This document shows, one piece after another, positions 15,428-23,363 of a stretch of DNA of 28,867 bases. The stretch is from CAKZYD01 sp039814715 (GTDB lineage Bacteria; Pseudomonadota; Alphaproteobacteria; Sphingomonadales; CAKZYD01), in the NCBI GenBank assembly GCA_039814715.1, contig JBCCAR010000039.1:1-28867 (forward strand), in the 5' to 3' direction. Both the position numbers and the translations under genes were made by a program. The notes under the pieces were generated by a model. It searched no databases, was not told the DNA's origin, and saw only the letters and a program-made list of their open reading frames with translations. Numbering within the stretch: the stretch's first letter is position 1; every line of letters starts with the position of its first letter.

Positions 15428-16080
15428 GCGCCTTCAACGACTGGCGTTAAACCAATTTCGACGCGTCGATTGGCTTGGCGTCCCTCTGCGGTGTCATTAT
15501 TTGCGATTGGCAACGCCTCACCATAGCCGCGCGGCAGGACACGCTCAGCGATAATCCCGCGGCTGGCGAGATAGGTTGAAACCGCCTGTGCCCGCTGGAT
15601 GCTGAGCTGCATGTTATAGTCATCGCTTCCGGTTGAATCGGTATGGCCCGCCACATCAATATAGGTTTTCTCGTACTCACTGAGAATGCCAGCCACATCG
15701 TCAAGGACAGGATTAAAGCCGGCTTGCAAGGTCGCTGAATCGGTTTGGAATGTAATGGCGCTTGGCATGTTGAGGAAAATCCGGTCGCCATCGCGCACAA
15801 TGCGGACGCCCGTATCAGCCAGCTCTTCGCGCAGCTTTTTCTCTTGCGCGTCCATGTAAGCGCCAACGCCGGCCCCAGCGAGCGCGCCAACACCTGCGCC
15901 AATCAACGTCGCTTTGCGCTTGCCTGCAATAGCGCCAATGCCTGCGCCGACCGCCGCGCCAATCCCCGCGCCCAGACCAGCACGCGCCATTGTCCGCTCG
16001 CCGGTGATCGGGTCCGTTGTGCAGCCGGTCAAGGCGAGGGCGCCAGCGAGTAAAATTGTGATCATTGGAATGCCGTGCAT
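15424..16080 (-). CDS. OmpA-family lipoprotein with glycine-zipper region
   Basis: 218 residues. A signal peptide ends in the lipobox ALTGC. It is followed by a Gly/Ala-rich glycine-zipper segment (about 33-80: LGAGIGAAVGAGIGAIAG and a second copy after the KRK). The C-terminal OmpA domain (about 105-215) contains AGHTDSTGSDDYN, LSIQRAQAVSTYLASRGI and RQANRRVEI, the peptidoglycan-binding signature. It would anchor the outer membrane to peptidoglycan, as YiaD- or Pal-like proteins do. An internal ATG at 16065 is possible, but 16080 leaves a good signal peptide. It is downstream of a hydrolase gene on the same strand, with 55 bases between them, and convergent with the GMC gene. Confidence 0.9.
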   Translation of the reverse strand: MHGIPMITILLAGALALTGCTTDPITGERTMARAGLGAGIGAAVGAGIGAIAGKRKATLIGAGVGALAGAGVGAYMDAQEKKLREELADTGVRIVRDGDRIFLNMPSAITFQTDSATLQAGFNPVLDDVAGILSEYEKTYIDVAGHTDSTGSDDYNMQLSIQRAQAVSTYLASRGIIAERVLPRGYGEALPIANNDTAEGRQANRRVEIGLTPVVEGA

Positions 16081-16135
16081 GGCTTGTATCCGATTTTGTT
16101 TTTTACGGTTTTGGGTCTTTAAACCCTCCTAGCGT

Positions 16136-16885
16136 CTAAACCTTGCGACAATTTAAAGTCATAAACCGGCGGATCATCGCTTCTAGCTGATCCGGCACTT
16201 CCAGCTGCTGCATATGGCCAGAACAGGCCGTTTGCGCTGTCTCAATGAACTTCGATGCTTTGGCAAAGCTGCGCACGTCATTGAGCGGTTTATCTGCAAA
16301 GATCGCTAGCGTTGGCCGCACTAGTCGCTCCAAGGCAGCCGGTCCGTCAAAATCCATGATGCCGTCCCAGGCGCCGATGACGACATCGCCCGGGCACGCC
16401 TGCATCGTCTCCACCAGCGCGTCCACTATTTCAGGGTCGCTTGCACGACGGAACTGATTGCGCGCGAAGGCGCCCATCATGGCGGGAATGTTTACTTTCT
16501 TTAGCTGTACGCGCATATCTTCGCCCCATTGGCGCGCTTTCTCGTGCGGGACAATGGGGGCGGGGTCTAGTAAGACGCTGGCTTGAACAGACCCGCGCGC
16601 TGCCAATTCAAGCGCGATCTGGCCGCCCATAGAATGGCCAATGGCGACTGCCTCGCTGGTGTCACCGAGCGTTTGCGAAATGGCATCGGCCTGCTCGTTG
16701 ATCGTGTAGCGGCTAGCTTTCGGGCTGGCGCCGTGGCCAAGCAAATCCACAGCGATGCAGCGGTAACCCTTTTCAAAGCGCGCCGTTAGCGGCGCCATGG
16801 TTTCATGCGTGCAGGTCCAGCCGTGGATGAAGAGCAGCGCGGGCGCGCCTGCTGGGCCCGTCTCCTTTACAAAAAGCTGTGTCAC
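16136..16885 (-). CDS. Alpha/beta hydrolase
   Basis: 249 residues from a GTG. The fold motifs are LLFIHGWTCTHETM (oxyanion region, about 18), VDLLGHGAS and the nucleophile elbow GHSMGG (about 83-88). A late His, in CSGHMQQLE, completes the triad; the Asp is probably in the DKPLNDV region. No signal peptide, so it should be cytoplasmic. The substrate is not evident; relatives include esterases and C-C bond hydrolases. Its GTG start overlaps the stop of the phosphotransferase gene (GTGA), which argues that the two act together. Confidence 0.88.
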   Translation of the reverse strand: MTQLFVKETGPAGAPALLFIHGWTCTHETMAPLTARFEKGYRCIAVDLLGHGASPKASRYTINEQADAISQTLGDTSEAVAIGHSMGGQIALELAARGSVQASVLLDPAPIVPHEKARQWGEDMRVQLKKVNIPAMMGAFARNQFRRASDPEIVDALVETMQACPGDVVIGAWDGIMDFDGPAALERLVRPTLAIFADKPLNDVRSFAKASKFIETAQTACSGHMQQLEVPDQLEAMIRRFMTLNCRKV

Positions 16886-17964
16886 GCGCCAGCCATGGCC
16901 TTTTGCGCCTGTGCCCAGGCGATTTCGCCCAGCGGTTTACACATGGCGCCCATCTGCTTTGCATGCTGGGAGGCGGCTGTGCCGCGCACCACGCGGCCCT
17001 GGATGCCGTGCACAATGGCGGCTAGGCGGAAGAGGTTGTAGGCGATGTAAAAATCCATATCGCGGGGCGGGATGTCATCCCTGCCAGTGCGCTTGCAATA
17101 AGCCTGGAGATAGGCGTCTTCGGTTGGGATGTTCATGGCCTTAAGGTCATTGCCAAGCAGTCCCGTCGTGCCGATGGGCGGCATCCGGTACATCATCAAA
17201 TGATAGCTGAAATCAGCCAGCGGGTGGCCTAGGGTCGACAGCTCCCAATCTAAAACCGCGAGGACTTTCGGCTCGGTGGGATGGAAGATCATGTTATCGC
17301 AGCGGTAATCGCCGTGCACGATCGAGACATCTTCTCCCGCTGGGATGTTCTCTGGCAGCCACTGGGTCAGCTGATCCATTTCACCGAATTTTCCTGCGTC
17401 CGGGTCTTCCAGATATTGCTTTGACCAGCGGCCAATTTGACGGGCGAAATAGTTGCCTGGCCGGCCATAATCTTCCAGCCCGAGCGCTTTATAATCGGCC
17501 ATATGCAGCGCAGCCATGGTTTCGTTCATGGCATCGAAGTATTGGGGGCGCTCGCTGGCTTCAATCTCAGGGAAGGCCGTATCCCAGAAGATGCGCCCCT
17601 CGACGCAGTCCATGATGTAAAACCAGGTGCCAATCACGTCTTCATCCGTGCACAGCGCGTAGGTTTTCGCGGCGGGAAAGCCAATCGTGCCAAGCGCCGT
17701 GATCACGCGGTATTCCCGGTCTACCGCATGCGCGCCTTTGAGCAATTTGCCTGGCGGCTTGCGGCGCAGGACGTATTTTTTGCCAGGTGTTGAGAGCATG
17801 AAAGTTGGGTTGGATTGCCCGCCTTTAAACTGCTCGACTGTAAGCGGACCTTTAAATCCATCGACATTTTCAACCATATACGCTTCCAGCGCGCCCACAT
17901 TAAACGCATGCGCCTCGCGCACTTCCATGGTGCCGGTAAACTGTTCCTGGCGGCTGTCTGTCAT
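16882..17964 (-). CDS. APH-family phosphotransferase (ACAD10/11-like)
   Basis: 360 residues. The kinase-like fold has an ATP-binding region with YVLRRKPPGKLLKGAHAVDREY (about 64-85). The catalytic loop is VHGDYRCDNMIFH (about 218) and the metal-binding DWELSTLGHPLADFSYHL follows at about 245. This is the arrangement of the aminoglycoside phosphotransferase-like domain found in ACAD10/ACAD11 and in many proteobacterial genes near acyl-CoA dehydrogenases. Members of this group are thought to phosphorylate small hydroxylated metabolites such as 4-hydroxyacids; aminoglycoside resistance is not implied. A strong AAAGGAG lies nine bases before the ATG. It is translationally coupled to the hydrolase and 88 bases downstream of the flavodoxin-like gene. 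Confidence 0.85.
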   Translation of the reverse strand: MTDSRQEQFTGTMEVREAHAFNVGALEAYMVENVDGFKGPLTVEQFKGGQSNPTFMLSTPGKKYVLRRKPPGKLLKGAHAVDREYRVITALGTIGFPAAKTYALCTDEDVIGTWFYIMDCVEGRIFWDTAFPEIEASERPQYFDAMNETMAALHMADYKALGLEDYGRPGNYFARQIGRWSKQYLEDPDAGKFGEMDQLTQWLPENIPAGEDVSIVHGDYRCDNMIFHPTEPKVLAVLDWELSTLGHPLADFSYHLMMYRMPPIGTTGLLGNDLKAMNIPTEDAYLQAYCKRTGRDDIPPRDMDFYIAYNLFRLAAIVHGIQGRVVRGTAASQHAKQMGAMCKPLGEIAWAQAQKAMAGA

Positions 17965-18051
17965 AAACCGGTCTCCTTTTGGTCTGCATCAGCCTTAGCC
18001 AGCTGTCCTGCCTCCCGCAACCATGACAAAGGCGAGGGGCGCGCACTTGGC

Positions 18052-18513
18052 TCAAAAAACCCCCAGTTCCAAGCCAGCCGCCATGGCTTCCCCAAGCGCC
18101 TGGACGTCGCTCACAAAACGTTCCTGCCAGTCTCCGCGCAAAACCAAAGTGTCTTGGACCTGCTTCCATTTCAGGCCTGTCGTAATGCTCTCAATGGCGC
18201 GGCGTGTGCCGGTGCCGTCATGGCCTGCGCGAATATAGGTTGCGAAGGGGAGGCCCTGTTTTGTCTCCAGCACAGCATAATACGTCCGGTCAAAAAAATC
18301 TTTCAGCGCGCCCGCCATATAGCCCAGGTTTTCTGTGGTGCCCAAGATGAGCCCGTCTGCGGCCAATAGGGTCTCTGGCCCAGCCTCCAATGGCGGCGTC
18401 CAGGTCACCATGACGCTATCGCTGCCCTTGGCCGCGCCTGCCAGCACCGCTTCTTTCAATTTTAGCGTGTTGGGCGATGGTGCATGGGCGATGACGGCAA
18501 GTTGCTTAGCCAT
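18052..18513 (-). CDS. Flavodoxin-fold protein / NAD(P)H-dependent FMN oxidoreductase-like
   Basis: 153 residues. The N-terminal beta strand and phosphate-binding loop (AVIAHAPSPNTLKLKEAV) and the segments ADGLILGTTENLGYMAGALKDFFDR and YIRAGHDGTGTRR fit the flavodoxin-like fold that binds FMN. It would carry out one- or two-electron transfer in the cytoplasm. The substrate is unknown; WrbA-type quinone reductases are distant relatives. The ATG lies inside the end of purD (eight-base overlap), so it is read from the purD transcript. The downstream APH gene is 88 bases away with its own strong ribosome binding site. Confidence 0.8.
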   Translation of the reverse strand: MAKQLAVIAHAPSPNTLKLKEAVLAGAAKGSDSVMVTWTPPLEAGPETLLAADGLILGTTENLGYMAGALKDFFDRTYYAVLETKQGLPFATYIRAGHDGTGTRRAIESITTGLKWKQVQDTLVLRGDWQERFVSDVQALGEAMAAGLELGVF

Positions 18514-19786
18514 CTGTTTCCCGCTTTACTGCGCGCCAGCCGATATCGCTGCGCGTATAGGCGTTGTCCCAGCTAATTTTAGAGACGGCGGCATAGGCTT
18601 TCGTCTGCGCCTCGGTCACGTTTGCGCCTGTGGCTGTAACGTTCAAAACGCGCCCTCCCGCTGCGGTAATGGCACCGCCCACTTCCTTTGTGCCTGCGTG
18701 GAACACGGCAACATCGGCCATGCTTCCGGCTGCGTCCAGCCCGTTGATGATATTGCCCTTGGTATATTTGCCCGGATAGCCTTTGTTCGCCATGACGACC
18801 GTAAGCGCTGCGTCTTTGCTCCAGCGCGTACGCTCAAAGGCGAGCTTGCCAGAGGCTGCAGCCATGAGCAGCGCAGCCAAATCGCTTTCCAGCCGCATCA
18901 TCAACACCTGGCATTCCGGGTCGCCAAAGCGGGCGTTGTACTCAATCAGCTGCGGTCCTTCTTGGGTGATCATCAAGCCAGCATAAAGCACGCCGGTAAA
19001 GGGCATACCGCGCTCTGCCATCGCTTTTATGGTGGGGGTGATGATGGTCTCCATCACCACATCGCACAGCGCCGGCGTCATCACAGGCGCAGGCGAATAG
19101 GCGCCCATGCCGCCCGTGTTCGGCCCTTTGTCACCGTCACCGATGGCTTTGTGATCTTGCGCGGTGGCGAGGGGCAGGGCGGTTTCGCCATCACATAGCG
19201 CGAAGAAACTGGCTTCTTCCCCCTCTAAGAACGCTTCGATTACGACTTCGGCGCCGGCATCGCCAAAGCGTCCTCGGAAGCAGTCTTCCACTGCGGCGAG
19301 CGCTTCGGGGCGGCTGTAAGCGATGGTGACGCCTTTGCCCGCCGCCAAGCCGTCTGCTTTGATCACGATCGGCGTTGGCTGGTTCATTAAATATGCCTTG
19401 GCCGCGGCTGCATTATCAAAGCGCTCATAGGCGGCGGTTGGGATGTTGGCGGATTTGCACAAGTCTTTGGTGAAGCCTTTTGACCCTTCCAGTTGCGCAG
19501 CTGCCGCAGAAGGGCCGAACGCGGCGATATTGGCCGCTTTAAGATCGTCCGCCAGGCCTGCGACCAGCGGCCCTTCCGGCCCAATCACCACCAGCGCAAT
19601 GTTTTTCTCCCGGCAAAATTCTACGACAGCGTCGTGATCAGCGCCGTCCAGCGGCTCACAAGTCGCATAGGCGGCGATACCGGCATTGCCTGGCGCGCAA
19701 TAGAGTGCATCTACGGTTGGTGATTGCGCCAGTTTCCAACACAGCGCCGCTTCCCGGCCGCCGCCGCCAATCACCAGTATGTTCAT
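18506..19786 (-). CDS. purD: Phosphoribosylamine-glycine ligase (GAR synthetase)
   Basis: 426 residues, the normal PurD length. ATP-grasp enzyme for step two of purine synthesis. Recognisable segments are NILVIGGGGRE at the start, IGPEGPLVAGLADDL, EGSKGFTKDL, VIKADGLAAGKGV, and the C-terminal NTGGMGAYSPAP and EYNARFGDPECQV, which hold the metal-binding residues. The usual GREHAL near the N-terminus reads GREAAL here, a His-to-Ala change in a conserved spot. AAGGG lies ten bases before the ATG. Its promoter region is shared with the divergent xseA. It overlaps the flavodoxin gene downstream. Confidence 0.97.
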   Translation of the reverse strand: MNILVIGGGGREAALCWKLAQSPTVDALYCAPGNAGIAAYATCEPLDGADHDAVVEFCREKNIALVVIGPEGPLVAGLADDLKAANIAAFGPSAAAAQLEGSKGFTKDLCKSANIPTAAYERFDNAAAAKAYLMNQPTPIVIKADGLAAGKGVTIAYSRPEALAAVEDCFRGRFGDAGAEVVIEAFLEGEEASFFALCDGETALPLATAQDHKAIGDGDKGPNTGGMGAYSPAPVMTPALCDVVMETIITPTIKAMAERGMPFTGVLYAGLMITQEGPQLIEYNARFGDPECQVLMMRLESDLAALLMAAASGKLAFERTRWSKDAALTVVMANKGYPGKYTKGNIINGLDAAGSMADVAVFHAGTKEVGGAITAAGGRVLNVTATGANVTEAQTKAYAAVSKISWDNAYTRSDIGWRAVKRETDG

Positions 19787-19816
19787 TGTGCCATGTCCCT
19801 TTTGCGTTGCTGCCTT

Positions 19817-19846
19817 GGCCTAGCCAATTGTGCCTGGGCGCGTCAA
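19817..19846 (-). promoter_or_regulatory. Probable purD promoter
   Basis: On the minus strand TTGACGC (19846-19840) matches the alphaproteobacterial housekeeping -35 element TTGACGS exactly. It is followed after 15 bases by GCTAGGCC (19824-19817), a partial match to the -10 element GCTANAWC. The position, about 30 bases before the purD ATG, is appropriate. Confidence 0.5.
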
Positions 19847-19871
19847 AGCTATTTCGCTTCGGCGCTAGTTT

Positions 19872-19879
19872 GCTATAAC
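19872..19879 (+). promoter_or_regulatory. Probable xseA -10 element (leaderless start)
   Basis: GCTATAAC is an exact match to the Caulobacter-type -10 consensus GCTANAWC and ends six bases before the xseA ATG. Transcription starting the usual six to seven bases downstream would begin on or next to the A of the start codon. No Shine-Dalgarno sequence is visible there. No good -35 element is seen at the matching distance. Confidence 0.5.
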
Positions 19880-19885
19880 GGCGCC

Positions 19886-21424
19886 ATGGCGAGCACGTCC
19901 CCCAATATAGCGGAATATTCCGTCACCGAGCTTTCGGGCGCGCTTAAGCGCTCTGTTGAGGATCAGTTTGGCCATGTACGGGTTCGCGGAGAAATTTCTC
20001 AGTTTAAGCGTGCGGCCTCAGGGCACTGCTATTTCCGCTTAAAGGATGAAAACGCCAATTTGGACGCGATTGTTTGGCGCGGGGTCGCTGGCAAGCTTTC
20101 CATGCAGCCAGAAGATGGACTGGAAGTAATCGCCACTGGCAAAGTGACGACCTACGCCCAGCGCTCCAGCTACCAAATCGTGATTGAAGATATGGCGCCC
20201 GCTGGCAAAGGCGCGCTCATGGCGCTCCTTGAGGAGCGGCGCAAGAAGCTCGCAGAAGAAGGGTTGTTCACGCCTGAACGCAAGCGCGCGTTGCCGTATC
20301 TGCCAGAGGTCATCGGCGTTGTGACATCGCCCACAGGAGCTGTCATCCGCGATATTCTGCACCGCTTGGAAGACCGCTTCCCCCGCCATGTCTTGGTGTG
20401 GCCAGTGGCTGTGCAAGGCGAGGCCGCCGCCGGGCAAGTCGCTGCCGCCATCAATGGCTTTCAGGCGATGCCCGCAAACCTGCCAAAGCCCGACGTATTG
20501 ATCGTGGCGCGCGGCGGGGGCTCTTTGGAAGACTTGTGGGCGTTTAATGAAGAAATCGTGGTGCGCGCGGTTGCGGCTTCTGACATTCCAGTGATCACCG
20601 CCGTTGGGCATGAAACAGATACCACGCTGGTGGATTTTGCTTCTGACAAGCGCGCCCCAACGCCGACGGCGGCAGCGGAGATGGCCGTTCCTGTTCGTGC
20701 GGACTTGGTGTTCACTGTGCAGGACTTTGGCGCGCGGCAAGACCGCGCCGCTGCGCGTATGCTTGATAGCCTGGCAGAACAGGTGCGCGGCCTCGCGCGC
20801 GGGCTGCCAAAGCCCATTGATATATTAGCGCAAAAACAACAGCGCCTTGACGATGTCTATGGCCGCCTCAGCGCGGTTGGCCAGTCTCACCTCGCTGCCG
20901 CGCAGGCCCGCCAGGCGTCCATGGAAGCGCGCTTTACCCCTCGGCTCATTGCCGCGATGACCGAGCGGCTGCGTGAGCGCATGGGCGATTTGTCCGGACG
21001 GCACCGGCGCTCTTTAAGCGCTATTGTGGGCGTCAAGCATCAAGGGTTTACAGCGCTTCGCCAGCGCCTTCGTTTAGAGCCCACAATGCGCGCGGTCGAT
21101 GACGCCTCGAAAGCCTTAGAGCGCCTTTCAGGCCAAATTCTCGGCGCAGTGGAAGACCGCGCGGTTCGCGAAGGTGAGCGCCTCTCAGCACAAGCGCGCA
21201 TGCTCACCTCGCTCAGCTACCAAGGCACATTAGCGCGAGGCTATGCCTTGGTCCGCGGCGGTGATGGCGGCGTTGTTCGCTCTGCCAAGGGCGTCAAAGC
21301 TGGGGCCGCGCTTATCATTGAATTGGCTGACGGCCACATTGATGCCGCAGCGAGCGGTTCTTCTCGCCAGCCAAAAAAACCGGCCGCGCGCACAGCGCCG
21401 CCCAAACAAGGAAATCTGTTTTAG
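19886..21424 (+). CDS. xseA: Exodeoxyribonuclease VII large subunit
   Basis: 512 residues from the ATG at 19886. The open frame extends back to 19724, but that part overlaps the divergent purD gene and lacks family similarity. An N-terminal OB-fold domain (about 8-105: YSVTELSGALKRSVEDQF, VRVRGEISQFKRAASGHCYF) is followed by the catalytic domain with VVTSPTGAVIRDI, ARGGGSLEDLWAFNEE, AVGHETDTTLVDF and RAPTPTAAAE. A long helical region follows and then a C-terminal LARGYALVR motif. With XseB it degrades single-stranded DNA into short oligonucleotides. xseB is not in the window. DUF2093 and M23 genes follow closely. Confidence 0.97.
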   Translation: MASTSPNIAEYSVTELSGALKRSVEDQFGHVRVRGEISQFKRAASGHCYFRLKDENANLDAIVWRGVAGKLSMQPEDGLEVIATGKVTTYAQRSSYQIVIEDMAPAGKGALMALLEERRKKLAEEGLFTPERKRALPYLPEVIGVVTSPTGAVIRDILHRLEDRFPRHVLVWPVAVQGEAAAGQVAAAINGFQAMPANLPKPDVLIVARGGGSLEDLWAFNEEIVVRAVAASDIPVITAVGHETDTTLVDFASDKRAPTPTAAAEMAVPVRADLVFTVQDFGARQDRAAARMLDSLAEQVRGLARGLPKPIDILAQKQQRLDDVYGRLSAVGQSHLAAAQARQASMEARFTPRLIAAMTERLRERMGDLSGRHRRSLSAIVGVKHQGFTALRQRLRLEPTMRAVDDASKALERLSGQILGAVEDRAVREGERLSAQARMLTSLSYQGTLARGYALVRGGDGGVVRSAKGVKAGAALIIELADGHIDAAASGSSRQPKKPAARTAPPKQGNLF

Positions 21425-21426
21425 CC

Positions 21427-21630
21427 ATGCTCTTTGGAAAGCGTGAAGCAAAGCTTGTTTTTACCTCGTCCTCCTTCCGCGTAGCGCAGCCGGGTGATTA
21501 TGTACGCTGCGCCGTGACAGGGACTGAAATCAGCCTGGAAAACCTGCGCTATTGGAATGCAGAGCGACAAGAGCCCTACGCCAGCGGCGAAATCGCCACC
21601 CAGCGTCATCAGGAGGTCGCAGGAAAGTGA
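21427..21630 (+). CDS. DUF2093 family small protein
   Basis: 67 residues. The motif FRVAQPGDYVRCAVTGTEISLENLRYWNAERQEPYAS is the signature of DUF2093, a short family found in alphaproteobacteria; the function is not known. The Cys in the RCAVTG turn is conserved in the family. The ATG is three bases past the xseA stop, with AAGGAAA upstream inside xseA, so translation is probably coupled. The stop overlaps the start of the next gene. The arrangement beside xseA supports it being a real gene rather than a shadow. Confidence 0.9.
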   Translation: MLFGKREAKLVFTSSSFRVAQPGDYVRCAVTGTEISLENLRYWNAERQEPYASGEIATQRHQEVAGK

Positions 21631-22514
21631 TGCGCCAGATTGCTTTGTGGCTTTGCTATGCGCTGCTTCTAACCAGTCCCGTCCATGCACGCAAAACCGC
21701 CGCCGATATGGACGGCGGTATGTATCTCTCCACTTATGAACCGGTTCAAGGCGGCATTGTCTATGGAGCAACCAAGCCTGGCTCAAAGGTGTGGCTTGGT
21801 AGCCGCACGGTGCCTGTCAGTCCGGATGGGCGGTTTTTCCTGGCCTTCCATTATAACGCTGGCAAAACCGCGACGTTAAAACTCCAAGCGCCTGGCGCCA
21901 GCGAGGTTGGCGAAATAGTGCTGCGTGTCAGGCCGCGAACATTCAATGTGGAGCACATTGATGGTCTGCCACCTGGAAAAGTGACCGCCCCGCCCGAGCG
22001 GCTAAAGCGCATAGCCGCTGAATCGGCCAAAAAACGAGCAGCGCGCGCCCAGAAAGGCATGCAGCAGAATTGGCGCGAAGGCTTTATAGACCCGGTTGAA
22101 GATTACCGTCTGTCTGGCTTCTATGGCTCGCAGCGGATCTTAAACGGCGTGCCAAAACGCCCGCACTATGGGCTGGATTTTGCAGCGCCCACTGGCACGC
22201 CTGTCAAAGCGCCTGCAGGCGGCGTGGTCACCCTCGCGGAAGGGGATTTTTGGTATGAAGGCGGGCTTATCTTTTTGGACCATGGTCATGGCCTGCAGTC
22301 GGCCTTTCTGCACCTGAGCGAGGTGAGCGTTAAAGCGGGCGATGTGGTAGCGCAAGGCGATGTGATCGGCGCCGTTGGCGCTGGTGGGCGCTCGAGCGGG
22401 CCGCATTTGGATTGGCGGGTCAATTGGGGCAGCGTTTGGATTGATCCGCAAATGCTGCTCAAGGCCTCTCAAAGCCCAGTAACAAGGAAGACGCTTAGCC
22501 CCGCGTCTCCATAA
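21630..22514 (+). CDS. Exported M23-family peptidase
   Basis: 294 residues from the ATG at 21630; a GTG at 21627 is equally close to the AGGAGG at 21611-21616. A signal peptide (MRQIALWLCYALLLTSPVHA) is followed by a beta-rich N-terminal region (about 30-110), a basic helix, and the peptidase domain (about 180-285). Zinc ligands of the first motif are in HYGLDFAAPTGTP, and the second-motif His is in FLHLSEVSVKAGD. The final motif, normally HxH, reads PHLDWRV, so Asp replaces the second His. M23 enzymes cut peptidoglycan cross-bridges or act as septal regulators when inactive. It follows DUF2093 directly and converges on a phosphatase gene with a 20-base overlap. Confidence 0.88.
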   Translation: MRQIALWLCYALLLTSPVHARKTAADMDGGMYLSTYEPVQGGIVYGATKPGSKVWLGSRTVPVSPDGRFFLAFHYNAGKTATLKLQAPGASEVGEIVLRVRPRTFNVEHIDGLPPGKVTAPPERLKRIAAESAKKRAARAQKGMQQNWREGFIDPVEDYRLSGFYGSQRILNGVPKRPHYGLDFAAPTGTPVKAPAGGVVTLAEGDFWYEGGLIFLDHGHGLQSAFLHLSEVSVKAGDVVAQGDVIGAVGAGGRSSGPHLDWRVNWGSVWIDPQMLLKASQSPVTRKTLSPASP

Positions 22515-23268
22515 AGCGCTTGGTCGCGCTTTCCAGTACCAAGCTGGTTAGAACGCCTGTTCTATAGGCGCCTGTGTCAATACCAATCCGGTTCATTTGC
22601 ACATCGGGTTTGTCGGAAATGGTGTGCCCATGCACCACAAAGCGCTCAAAGGGTTTCTTGTGCGTGAGGAACTCTTCTCTAATCCACAGAAAATCATCAA
22701 AATTCTGGGCTTTGATGGGCACTTTTGGCCGAATGCCGGCATGGACGAAAAGATAGTCGCCATTGGTGTGGGAAAAGGGCAGCCGCTTTAGCAGCTTAAA
22801 ATGATCGCCTGGAATACGCTTACGCATCAACTTGCGCAGTGTTTCTGGCGCATCGCTTGCCTTATCGAGCACGTCCTGTGCGTCAATGCCGTAGCTATCG
22901 AGCGTTTCGATGCCGCCATAGCTGAGCCAGTTGCTGGAATTGCTATAGCCATCTACGAAGCTCAGCATAGCGTCTTCATGATTACCGCGCAGGAAGATGT
23001 GTTTATCGCATGGCAAATCGCCAGATAACATGCGGTCAAGAATGCCTTTTGTATCAGCGCCCCGGTCCACATAGTCCCCCAACAAAACCAGTTCGCTATG
23101 CCCATCAAAGCCTTTCACGTCCTTGCCGATGAGCTTCATGAGGGCATCGAATAAATCAGAGCGGCCATGCACGTCGCCAACGGCATAAACGCGCGTGTTT
23201 TTATCCGTTGTAGGCGGCTTTGAGGGCGCCTCTGGCTTCTTTCTAAAAAGGCTGGTCAGCTTTCCCAT
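22495..23268 (-). CDS. PPP-type serine/threonine protein phosphatase
   Basis: 257 residues. The metallophosphoesterase set is complete: GDVHGR (about residue 32), GDYVDRG (about 66), RGNHED (about 95) and VHGHT (about 215). This matches bacterial PrpA/PrpE-like phosphatases and diadenosine tetraphosphatase-like enzymes. Substrate cannot be told from sequence: phosphoproteins or dinucleoside polyphosphates are both possible. The N-terminal tail (residues 1-24) is basic and Pro-rich with no signal peptide, so it should be cytoplasmic. No Shine-Dalgarno sequence is visible before the ATG. The gene lies 95 bases downstream of an exported unknown protein on the same strand. Confidence 0.9.
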   Translation of the reverse strand: MGKLTSLFRKKPEAPSKPPTTDKNTRVYAVGDVHGRSDLFDALMKLIGKDVKGFDGHSELVLLGDYVDRGADTKGILDRMLSGDLPCDKHIFLRGNHEDAMLSFVDGYSNSSNWLSYGGIETLDSYGIDAQDVLDKASDAPETLRKLMRKRIPGDHFKLLKRLPFSHTNGDYLFVHAGIRPKVPIKAQNFDDFLWIREEFLTHKKPFERFVVHGHTISDKPDVQMNRIGIDTGAYRTGVLTSLVLESATKRFMETRG

Positions 23269-23363
23269 GGAAGAAGTTTAACAGAGCGTGGCCAGCGTTG
23301 CGAGGGGCCGGGGCGATTTATCACGCCCAAAGAGACCCCCAATGGGTTCAGGGCGGCGCTCGC

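Noticed and set aside
16882..17964. Aminoglycoside resistance gene
   Set aside because: The APH fold is of the ACAD10/11-like metabolic type, with no mobile-element context.
19724..19885. 54-residue N-terminal extension of xseA
   Set aside because: Lies over the purD start and both promoters, with an unnatural composition; MASTSPNIAEYSV fits the family start.
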